5,625 nucleotides of DNA, from NCBI GenBank assembly GCA_900554585.1, contig USHS01000105.1, forward strand, positions 1 through 5,625. The letters run 5' to 3'. Below are positions 1-5,625 of the stretch, in pieces. The position numbers and the translations under genes were made by a program. The number at the start of each line of letters is the position of its first letter. Positions within the stretch are counted from its first letter, which is position 1. This DNA is from an uncultured Collinsella sp. (GTDB lineage Bacteria; Actinomycetota; Coriobacteriia; Coriobacteriales; Coriobacteriaceae). Under the pieces are notes generated by a model. The model saw only the letters and a list, made by a program, of their open reading frames with translations, was not told the DNA's origin and did no database searches.

Positions 1-36
1 GGGCATGCCCCGCCTCTTACACCACATCTCTGCGCG

Positions 37-867
37 CTACCCGTAGTTAAACCCTTTATACACTGTTGGCATCAGATTTTTCAGCTGCTCGACATCGCCG
101 ACAAACGAAGGGGCGCTATCAACGTTTTTAGCAATCACATAGATGCTTTCACAGCATTTTGCTGCACCGTGACCGCCAATTTGCCTTCCTTTCAGGTTGC
201 TTATCCAACAAAAACGATTAAGCAAAGACGCGGGAAACAGCTCATCACATATTTTTGCTAGATTGTCGGCCTCATTGTCATCAATGCTTATGAAAATGAT
301 GCCATCATCTCTCAGCAGTTCCCTGGCAAGTCTGAGCCGAGGATACATCATGGAGCACCAATCGCTGTGATAGCGGCCATTCGCGTCGGCATTAGACTGG
401 TTCGCGAGACCTGCTTGTTCCTTGTAATTCTCGATGGTGTTGCCGAACTTGTCCTTGTAGACAAAGTCATGCCCCGTGTTATACGGCGGGTCGATATAGA
501 TCATCTTGACCTTGCCGTGGTAGCCGCGCTGCAGCAGCTTCAGCACCTCGAGGTTGTCGCCTTCGATATAGATGTTGTCGGAGTCGAAGGAGCCATCCTC
601 GCCATCACGGCTGCGGCTCTTCTCTACGCAGGGGCGCAATGTGGCGGTGCTTACGGTCTGCGACTGGCGGATGGCGTCGGCCTTGCCGGGCCACGTGAAC
701 GCATAGCGCTCCTGGCCCTCATCGACCTCGTCGCCAAGCTCCAGCCTCAGTTTGTCGAAGTCGATTCCGCTTTCGGTGAACACCTCGGGCATCAATTCCT
801 TGAGCTTGTCCAGGCGGTCGTCTACCAGGTTTTATGATGCAAGATTCATCTTCTGTATCTCGCTCAC
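37..867 (-). pseudogene. mod: Type III restriction-modification methyltransferase (Mod), nonsense codon near the start and truncated
   Basis: The frame encodes the N-terminal part of a beta-class site-specific DNA-methyltransferase, the Mod subunit that modifies adenine and also supplies target recognition for the Res partner. Family features, numbered from the ATG at 792, are the opening MPEVFTESGIDFDKL, TLRPCVEKS (51-59), IYIEGDNLEVLKLLQ (74-88), the catalytic motif IV DPPYNTG (101-107), YPRLRLARELL (150-160) and IIFISIDDNE (165-174), followed by the start of the target-recognition region. The expected start is GTG at 865-867 behind AGGAGGAG, but codon 12 of that frame is TAA (832-834). Beyond it the frame reads NLVDDRLDKLKELMPEVF, which looks like normal family sequence. 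Restart at ATG 792, preceded by AAGGA, is possible. The frame ends at TAG 37-39 after GFNYG, about 250 of some 600 residues, without the C-terminal SAM-binding motif I. The fragment is unlikely to methylate DNA. Confidence 0.85.
797..801 (-). promoter_or_regulatory. Possible internal ribosome binding site for Mod restart
   Basis: AAGGA precedes ATG 790-792 by four bases, a slightly short spacing. It also encodes the conserved K-E of LKELMPEV, so it may be chance. If used, it would let translation resume downstream of the TAA at 832-834 and produce a Mod fragment starting MPEVFTES. Confidence 0.3.
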
Positions 868-872
868 GAGAT

Positions 873-880
873 CTCCTCCT
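873..880 (-). promoter_or_regulatory. Strong ribosome binding site fixing the Mod GTG start
   Basis: AGGAGGAG stands five bases (ATCTC) before GTG 865-867. The TAG stop of the upstream gene (879-881) lies within its first bases, so termination and initiation are coupled. This site is the main reason to place the intended Mod start at 867 and not at the first ATG after the nonsense codon. Confidence 0.8.
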
Positions 881-1673
881 AAAAAAGTTGTGATTTGATT
901 AGTTGCACTATATAAGGCATGGCAGCGATAAATACGTCAGTGCCCTTATCGGCAAGCCAGCTCTGGAGTTTACTAAGCTTGCTATCCTGTTTGCTTTTAT
1001 CTTTCGTGTTGAGATCGCCAATCATTCCTTTAAGCAGCGTCTTGTCGTCATCAGAAAGCGTTGCCTCCGGCAATTTATCAATCTGCTCAAAGGTTGTCTC
1101 AACCGTGACTTGGACGTTAGCCGCCGAAGATGCTGAGGCATTTTGAACCATGCTTACACTTGCGGCCTGCGCTTCCGCGATTTTAAGTTTACGGAATTCC
1201 TCGTCGCGGATTACCTTGAGCTTTTCTATTCTGAGCTCCGTCTGCTGAGAGCAGGGTTCATACTCTCTGTAGACGTAGCCTGACAGGCCATCAATGTAAG
1301 AGTCATAGCGATTCGCGTATATGCTATCGATTTTCTCGTAAACCGCTTTCAGATCTTCGCCTCCAATCCCATCTTCTATCGCCCTCTCGAGCAGATGGAT
1401 GTGGCTCGTAATTGTCTCTAGCCCATAAGCCCCGTAAAGCTCCTGGTCTTTTTCATCTCGCAGCACACAGAGCTTTCCAATCAACTTTCGCAGATCGGCG
1501 GCGGTATGGCGGTTATCCCCGCCAGTTATCCTTGCTCCTCTGTAATGCGATAAGTTTGGTATTTCTGCATTGAAAGCCGACACGATTTCACGTGCGAGGG
1601 CGTCGATTGCCGAGCTGTCCCCGCCACGTAAGGTCTCGCTTGCGTTACGGATGTAATTATCGAGCTCACTCAA
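879..1673 (-). CDS. Unrecognised 264-residue protein inserted between DUF4391 and mod
   Basis: I do not recognise this family. The start is TTG, chosen because AGGAG lies six bases upstream and the overlap with the DUF4391 stop is only eight bases. The product is mostly helical and soluble. Residues 1-60 are mixed helices; 60-125 are rich in charged helices (LRKLIGKLCVLRDEKDQELYG, EDLKAVYEKID); 127-150 is tyrosine-rich (YANRYDSYIDGLSGYVYREY); 145-170 is a basic/acidic helix; 170-190 is an Ala/Ser/Val linker. The last 75 residues look like a separate module: a TFEQIDKLPEATLSDDDKTLL segment, a lysine-rich helix (DKSKQDSKLSKLQSWLADKG), and a hydrophobic end, DVFIAAMPYIVQLIKSQLF. That end might touch a membrane or partner but is too short to call a standard transmembrane anchor with confidence. 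No catalytic motif is evident. GC is about 48-50%, lower than the helicase. Its place inside a defence operon suggests an accessory or effector gene; this is inference only. Confidence 0.7.
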   Translation of the reverse strand: MSELDNYIRNASETLRGGDSSAIDALAREIVSAFNAEIPNLSHYRGARITGGDNRHTAADLRKLIGKLCVLRDEKDQELYGAYGLETITSHIHLLERAIEDGIGGEDLKAVYEKIDSIYANRYDSYIDGLSGYVYREYEPCSQQTELRIEKLKVIRDEEFRKLKIAEAQAASVSMVQNASASSAANVQVTVETTFEQIDKLPEATLSDDDKTLLKGMIGDLNTKDKSKQDSKLSKLQSWLADKGTDVFIAAMPYIVQLIKSQLF

Positions 1674-2454
1674 CTGTGTCTCCTAACGTACAGATAGACT
1701 TTATCAAGCCCATGACTGAATCGAACTCAGCTTCTAGCCTTTTCGCATCCACGCGCAATTTGGCGGACTCGTTCAAGGAGAGTCCACGATCACGTCGTCG
1801 CTGACGATTACCGGAAACCTCCTTAGCAAGGGCATCGCTTCGCGCGATAAGCTTGCCTAGCTGCTCCCGATTGCGATCGGCGCAAATCGGATAAAACCCG
1901 AGTGAGGTTATCGAGCGAGATAGTCGAACGGCCCAGGCGATTCCTTGCAGGTAGGCCAGCAGGTCATCCTGCGGCAGCTTTGCGAAATCGAGCGCGTCAA
2001 GGAAGGGCGCATATCCCGGACGGCCCGGGTCAAAGGCGCCTGTCGCCTCGATGGAGTCGACGACCGTTGTGCCCTGCTCGGCCTGGCTCTTCCGCGTGAG
2101 AGCGACCGACACGCACGCGCAACCGCTCGCCTCGATCAGAAGCACCGTTGGGTTCGGGAAACACTTGTGCACAAGCTCCGCCACCTCCGCCACCGCCATG
2201 GTCCCGGCTGTCATCTCGCAACGGAGGAAGACTATGCTCTGCACGTTGCGCTCGTCGTCCTCGTGCGGCGGGATGCGCGTCGTGGACTTCTGGACCGTGC
2301 CGAAATGCTCGAGGCGCGCAACCTTGTCGAGCCTCTTCTGCTCGGTCTTGGTGAGCATCGCCTGCTTGGCAAGCACCGTCTTGGGGATGCGGCGTCCTCC
2401 CGCGAGCGCCGCTTCGGGCAGGCGCAGGATGCCGTTCCAGTCGACGCCGCTCAT
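1666..2454 (-). CDS. DUF4391-like protein of a helicase/Type III RM operon
   Basis: A 262-residue soluble protein resembling the DUF4391 family (Pfam PF14335). The family traits seen are an early LPEAAL segment followed by IPKTVLAKQAMLTKTEQKRL (residues 23-42) and KVARLEHFGTVQ, then two hydrophobic strands, VQSIVFLRCEM (71-81) and PTVLLIEASG (102-111). The C-terminus, from about 200, is charged and helical (RQRRRDRG, AKRLEAEFDSV), which suggests a coiled coil. The biochemical role of the family is unknown to me; its members are usually found next to helicases and Type III Mod genes, so a role in the same complex or pathway is inferred. There is no Shine-Dalgarno sequence before the ATG, but it overlaps the helicase stop as ATGA, which points to translational coupling. 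A longer open frame extends upstream of this start, but there it runs through the helicase gene in another frame and is a GC-rich shadow. GC falls from above 60% to about 43% near the 3' end. Confidence 0.75.
   Translation of the reverse strand: MSGVDWNGILRLPEAALAGGRRIPKTVLAKQAMLTKTEQKRLDKVARLEHFGTVQKSTTRIPPHEDDERNVQSIVFLRCEMTAGTMAVAEVAELVHKCFPNPTVLLIEASGCACVSVALTRKSQAEQGTTVVDSIEATGAFDPGRPGYAPFLDALDFAKLPQDDLLAYLQGIAWAVRLSRSITSLGFYPICADRNREQLGKLIARSDALAKEVSGNRQRRRDRGLSLNESAKLRVDAKRLEAEFDSVMGLIKSICTLGDTVE
1680..1684 (-). promoter_or_regulatory. Ribosome binding site deciding a TTG start
   Basis: AGGAG is followed by ACACAG and then TTG at 1671-1673, an ideal spacing of six bases. It lies within the last codons of the DUF4391 gene and supports the TTG as the true start of the unrecognised protein. 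Confidence 0.75.
2451..2454 (-). promoter_or_regulatory. ATGA stop/start overlap coupling helicase and DUF4391
   Basis: The helicase TGA (2451-2453) and DUF4391 ATG (2452-2454) share four bases. No Shine-Dalgarno sequence is present in the 20 bases before this ATG, so terminating ribosomes most likely re-initiate here. Confidence 0.75.
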
Positions 2455-5400
2455 CGCAGCACCGCGAAACATACCAGCGAGTAGTCGTTGAAGCCCATGA
2501 CGGTGCCGCTGCCGACCTCGCCCAGGCTGAACAGGCTCTCGATCCCCTTGTCCTGCTGCGTCCCCGTGATGGCCGCCACCACGTCGTCGAGCAGGTCTGT
2601 GTAGGCGCCCATCCTCGTCCCGTCGCGGGTCTCGCGGTTGAACTCGCGGCACAGCTCGGCGATGGGCTCGGGATGCCCAGAGCAGACGGCGCGCATGATG
2701 TCGAGCGCAGGCTTGGGCTGTGTGTGCTTCGTCATGACCTCGCCGTCGGACGACACGTACACCACGTAGTACGGGAAGACGGGGTTCGTGTCCCTGGGGT
2801 CGTTTCCCTCGTCGTTCTGCTTGAGGCAGAAGACCACGCCCGGCTTCACGTCGCCGCGAAGATCGCCGGGGATGGGGGCCACGGCGTGGAGGCCCGCCGG
2901 CGAGTTCTCCAGCGCGCCGGGATGCTCCTTGGCGTAGCGCTGGAGCTCCACGCGGAAGTCGTCGAAGGCGAAGTCCGTGATGGAGATGCCGCCCGAGATG
3001 TCCTCGAGGTCGAGTACCTCGCTTTTGAGCTGCTGGAGCTGCTGGCGGCGATACTTGAGGTCGTTCATCTCGCCGTTGCCCTTCGCCTCCAGCACGTTCT
3101 CCTCGCCGGTGGCCGACGCGTCGAGCAGCGCCATGCGGCCCTTCACGCGGCCTTCGAGCTGGATGTACTCGTCGAGCGCGATGTCCGGCCAGAAGTTGAC
3201 CAGTTGGATCTGCGCGTTCTTGGAGCCAAGTCGGTCGATGCGGCCGAAGCGCTGGATGATGCGCACGGGGTTCCAGTGGATGTCGTAGTTCACCAGGCAG
3301 TCGCAGTCCTGCAGGTTCTGGCCCTCGGAGATGCAGTCCGTCGCGAAGACGACGTCGATCTCGCCGAGCGCCCTCTGGCTCTCCGGCAGCTCCTTGGAGA
3401 CGGGAGAGAACCTCGCGAGGATGTTCTCGAAGGTGGTCCTGGGGAGCTTCAGCGAGTAGGTCCGGTTGGAGCTGCCCGCAACCTCGGCGCATTCGATGCC
3501 AAGCTCGCGCTTCAACCGGGGCGCCAACTGCTCAAAGAGGTACGCCGTCGTGTCGGCGAACGCGCTGAACACCAGTACCTTGCGGTTGCCGGGGTTGTAC
3601 GGCTCGCTGACCTTGCCCGCGATGAAGTCGCGCAGCTTCACGAGTTTGGCGTCGCGCTCGGGCGTTACCGCGTCGGCGTAGGTTAGCAGGGTCCGGAGAA
3701 CCTGTATGTCAAAGTCGAGGTCCTGGCCCAGGCGCAGGGCATCGACGTCTCGCAGGTCGACGCGCACCTTGCCGCCGGCCTCGAACTCCTCGGCATCGTC
3801 GTCGTCGAATCCGTCCTCGAGGCCCTCGGTGCCGTAGGCGACCCCCGACGCGTCGGCATCGAGCCTCGCACGCAGGTTGACGCAGCCGTCGAGGATGCGG
3901 CGCAGCGTGATGCGGAAGCTGTTCACGGAGGACTCCATGCGCTTGAGGACGTTGATTCGCATGAGGTTGGCCACCGCCGTCGTGCGGTGGACCTGGCTCT
4001 CGAAGTCCTTACCCCACGTGTCCCCGTAGCGGTCCTCGTACTTGCGGCGCTGGTCGGCGCGCACGTAGGAGAGCACCTGGTACTGGGCGAACGTGAGCTG
4101 GGCGATCATGTCGTTGAGCTCGGCGATCGGCGGCAGCTCGCCTTCCAGGTCGATGGGCGTCTGGAACGACAGGGGCGGCCGGCGCGCCGGGAAGGTCCCG
4201 CTCGCGGCGCCGTAGTACTTCGTGATGTGCTTGCGGCTGCGCGCGATGGTCAGCACGTCGAGCAGCTTGAAGTAGTCGGCGTTCACTGCGTTCACGAAAC
4301 TCTCGGTCGTGCGCTCGGAGTCGGAGAGCTTGCTCCACTCGTTGAACCTCTGCTGGGCGACTCGCGTCACGTGGGTGATCGACGGGATGCCATCGGTATC
4401 GGCGAGGTACGCGTCGTCTCCCTCGGTGATGAGCTCGATTTGGTTTCGCAGGTCGAGTAGGCGGTTGTTCACCGGGGTGGCCGAGAGCATGAGCACCTTC
4501 GTGCGCTGACCCGACTTGATGACGTCCTCGATGAGGCGCGTGTAGCGGTCGGTCTTGTCCGCGTCGGTGCTCTTGTTCCTGAAGTTGTGGCTCTCGTCGA
4601 TGACGAGGAGGTCGAAGTGGCCCCAGCGCAGGTGCTCGAGGTCCACCTCGCCGCTCATACCGTGGTAGCGCGACAGGTCGGTGTGGTTGAGCACCGTGTA
4701 GCTGAAGCGGTCGTCGGCCAGCGGGTTGCGGTCGTCGTTGTCCTGGGTCCACAGGGTCCAGTTGTCCCGCAGGCGTTTGGGGCACAGAACGAGGATGCGG
4801 TCGTTGCGCTCCTGGTAGTACTTCATAACGGCGAGCGCCTCGTAGGTCTTGCCCAGGCCCACAGAGTCGGCGATGATGCAGCCCTTGTACTTCTCCAGCT
4901 TTCGGATGGCGCCCACGACGGCGTCCTTCTGGAAGTCGTAGAGCTTGTTCCAGACCACGGACTCCTCGAACTTGAGGCCGGGGCGGATGCCGTTGTCCTC
5001 GTCGTCCTCCATGAAGTCGCGGAACAGGTGGTAGAGCGTTAGGAAGTACACGAACTCGGGCGGATTCTCGCGGTAGAGCGTTTCGACCTGGGCGGCCACC
5101 TGCGCGGTGACCTCCTCGACCATGGCGGGGTTGTAGGTACTGCGGGCGTTGTCCTGCTGCTGAGCAAAGTTATCGCCGCGTGTAATGGTGTAAGTCGCAT
5201 CACCAAGGCTGGTAATCGTGAGTGACTTGCTGTAAAAAAGGGCGCACTCCGTCATGGTCAGGTCGCTCATGACATAGATCGTTGAGCCGTCCTCTGCCTC
5301 TGTGACCGCTTTGACCAGCGTGGCGTAGGGCTTGTCCGCCGAGCCGTCACCGGTCCCATCATTGCCGCTGCTGCTGACATAGACCGCCGTGCCCCCGTCG

Positions 5401-5474
5401 GCATAGGCCGCTGCCGGAAGGAGTGTGAGACACAGCACAAGTGCCATCAGGGTTGACGAAATCCTTCGTTTCAT
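2451..5474 (-). CDS. Chimeric Snf2-family SF2 helicase with a foreign secreted-protein N-terminus
   Basis: From about residue 118 onward this 1007-residue product is a Snf2/RapA-like superfamily 2 ATPase of the kind found in restriction-modification and phage-defence operons; such enzymes translocate on DNA using ATP. Visible motifs are Walker A GLGKT (206-210), motif Ia LCPKRLRDNW (230-239), DESH in motif II (293-296), SATP in motif III (331-334), motif IV VLVFSAF (633-639), motif V ATDCISEGQNLQ (711-722) and motif VI QRFGRIDRLG (741-750). Every core motif is intact. An acidic stretch around 552-565 separates the two RecA lobes. Residues 1-25 are a Sec signal peptide and 26 to about 115 resemble a surface beta-helix protein, so the usual N-terminal region, often PLD-nuclease-like in this group, is absent. 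As drawn, the ATPase would be exported, which makes little sense. The ATG start has a weak GAGAG six bases upstream. Its TGA overlaps the next start as ATGA. Helicase identity is firm; the natural existence of the fusion is doubtful. Confidence 0.85.
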   Translation of the reverse strand: MKRRISSTLMALVLCLTLLPAAAYADGGTAVYVSSSGNDGTGDGSADKPYATLVKAVTEAEDGSTIYVMSDLTMTECALFYSKSLTITSLGDATYTITRGDNFAQQQDNARSTYNPAMVEEVTAQVAAQVETLYRENPPEFVYFLTLYHLFRDFMEDDEDNGIRPGLKFEESVVWNKLYDFQKDAVVGAIRKLEKYKGCIIADSVGLGKTYEALAVMKYYQERNDRILVLCPKRLRDNWTLWTQDNDDRNPLADDRFSYTVLNHTDLSRYHGMSGEVDLEHLRWGHFDLLVIDESHNFRNKSTDADKTDRYTRLIEDVIKSGQRTKVLMLSATPVNNRLLDLRNQIELITEGDDAYLADTDGIPSITHVTRVAQQRFNEWSKLSDSERTTESFVNAVNADYFKLLDVLTIARSRKHITKYYGAASGTFPARRPPLSFQTPIDLEGELPPIAELNDMIAQLTFAQYQVLSYVRADQRRKYEDRYGDTWGKDFESQVHRTTAVANLMRINVLKRMESSVNSFRITLRRILDGCVNLRARLDADASGVAYGTEGLEDGFDDDDAEEFEAGGKVRVDLRDVDALRLGQDLDFDIQVLRTLLTYADAVTPERDAKLVKLRDFIAGKVSEPYNPGNRKVLVFSAFADTTAYLFEQLAPRLKRELGIECAEVAGSSNRTYSLKLPRTTFENILARFSPVSKELPESQRALGEIDVVFATDCISEGQNLQDCDCLVNYDIHWNPVRIIQRFGRIDRLGSKNAQIQLVNFWPDIALDEYIQLEGRVKGRMALLDASATGEENVLEAKGNGEMNDLKYRRQQLQQLKSEVLDLEDISGGISITDFAFDDFRVELQRYAKEHPGALENSPAGLHAVAPIPGDLRGDVKPGVVFCLKQNDEGNDPRDTNPVFPYYVVYVSSDGEVMTKHTQPKPALDIMRAVCSGHPEPIAELCREFNRETRDGTRMGAYTDLLDDVVAAITGTQQDKGIESLFSLGEVGSGTVMGFNDYSLVCFAVLR
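5124..5474 (-). other. N-terminal fragment of a secreted beta-helix-type surface protein, fused to the helicase
   Basis: This is the foreign front part of the chimeric helicase frame, about 117 residues. It starts with a classic Sec signal peptide: positive MKRR, a hydrophobic core at 9-20 and an AYA cleavage site ending at residue 25. After cleavage come VYVSSSGNDGTGDGSADKPYATL, of a type common at the start of pectin-lyase-like right-handed beta-helix proteins of gut Firmicutes, then STIYVMSDLT and KSLTITSLGDATYTITRG, which read like successive beta-helix coils. None of this belongs to a DNA helicase. GC at 5161-5280 is about 50% by hand count, against 62% at 4981-5040 and 75% at 2881-2940 in the helicase part. 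The join lies somewhere between residues 104 and 121. Residues such as YNPAM at 114-118 could belong to the surface protein, so the exact edge is uncertain. Confidence 0.75.
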
Positions 5475-5625
5475 AAGTTTCTCTCATCCCTTAAATGTAG
5501 GAATATAGAAGAAGTTCAGCCATGGGTTTGTCCCGGCTGAATTTATACCGCGGCGGTGCTGCCGCCCTTGAAGCGGAAGTGAATTGTTTGGCAGGGATGG
5601 CCAAAATCCGTCAAAATGCAAAATA
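5475..5625 (-). other. Non-coding leader upstream of the chimeric frame
   Basis: No gene is visible in these 151 bases. A TTGACG at 5609-5614 resembles a -35 box, but no matching -10 box follows at 16-18 bases. TATAAA and TATATT occur further on without a good -35. A weak GAGAG (5481-5485) sits six bases before the ATG. A short GGCGG/CCGCC hairpin lies near 5553-5567. I cannot name a promoter with confidence. Confidence 0.35.
5515..5541 (-). repeat. Inverted repeat in the leader of the surface-protein/helicase frame
   Basis: On the minus strand TTCAGCC and GGCTGAA pair perfectly (seven base pairs), and inside them GGG and CCC pair around an ACAAA loop with a two-base AT bulge. It lies 41 bases before the ATG at 5474. 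The sequence after it (CTTCTTCTATATT) is pyrimidine-rich but not a clean T tract. It could be a terminator of an upstream gene, an RNA leader structure or an operator; the sequence does not decide. Confidence 0.5.

Noticed and set aside
367..837. A 156-codon plus-strand frame opposite Mod
   Set aside because: It lies antisense to recognisable Mod sequence including DPPY and has no domain of its own.
3028..3045. Tandem 9-base repeat (AGCTGCTGG twice)
   Set aside because: It encodes QQLQQL in a helical part of the helicase and is most simply a coding repeat of short length.
2455..3492. Upstream extension of the DUF4391 open frame
   Set aside because: It overlaps the helicase gene in another frame and reads as Arg/Pro/Gly-rich shadow sequence. 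The ATG at 2452-2454, in an ATGA overlap, is the natural start.
2673..3686. A 337-codon open frame on the plus strand opposite the helicase
   Set aside because: It is antisense to a helicase with all motifs intact, is full of low-complexity Val/Ala/Leu/Arg typical of GC-rich shadow frames, and has no recognisable domain.
4009..4785. A 258-codon minus-strand frame within the helicase
   Set aside because: It is an alternative frame of the helicase gene, Arg/Pro-rich, with no independent support.
5553..5567. GGCGG/CCGCC hairpin considered as an intrinsic terminator
   Set aside because: The stem is only five pairs, and no T tract follows it on either strand.
1..5625. Search for CRISPR arrays, tRNA or rRNA genes, and insertion-sequence ends
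   Set aside because: By eye, no regularly spaced repeats, cloverleaf-like segments, rRNA-like stretches, transposase frames or paired terminal repeats were seen.

Overview
The window holds a compact defence-type gene cluster, all on the minus strand, so transcription runs from high to low coordinates. In transcription order it has four parts: (1) a large Snf2-type SF2 helicase whose natural N-terminus has been replaced by the signal peptide and first repeats of an unrelated secreted surface protein (2451-5474); (2) a DUF4391-like protein (1666-2454); (3) an unrecognised 264-residue protein (879-1673); (4) the N-terminal part of a Type III restriction-modification DNA methyltransferase, Mod (37-867). 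A helicase, a DUF4391 protein and a Type III Mod (usually followed by a Res helicase-nuclease) are known to me as recurring neighbours in bacterial restriction-modification operons. The unrecognised gene is the extra member here. No Res gene is visible; it would lie beyond position 1.

The genes are packed as one operon. The helicase stop and DUF4391 start share ATGA. The DUF4391 stop overlaps the TTG start of the third gene, which has a clear AGGAG. The third gene's stop codon lies inside the AGGAGGAG that serves the Mod GTG start. Nothing in the window suggests more than one transcription unit, and there are no gene-free stretches over 300 bases. The 151-base leader at 5475-5625 holds an inverted repeat and no convincing promoter.

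The cluster looks broken in three places. The Mod reading frame has a TAA at its 12th codon although the reading frame continues with family-like sequence on both sides. Mod also ends at a TAG after roughly 40% of the usual length, before the SAM-binding motif. The helicase begins with a Sec signal peptide and beta-helix-type surface-protein sequence, joined in frame near residues 104-121. Because foreign or non-family sequence appears close to both ends of the window, a chimeric assembly is a serious alternative to real rearrangement.

Organism: the helicase and the first parts of DUF4391 and Mod are GC-rich (65-75% in hand-counted stretches), as in Coriobacteriia or other high-GC gut anaerobes. 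The surface-protein leader looks like a Clostridia/Oscillospiraceae product. The unknown gene (about 48-50% GC) and the distal Mod segment (about 35-43%) are clearly poorer in GC, which suggests a mosaic operon. The taxonomic placement is inference and of low certainty.
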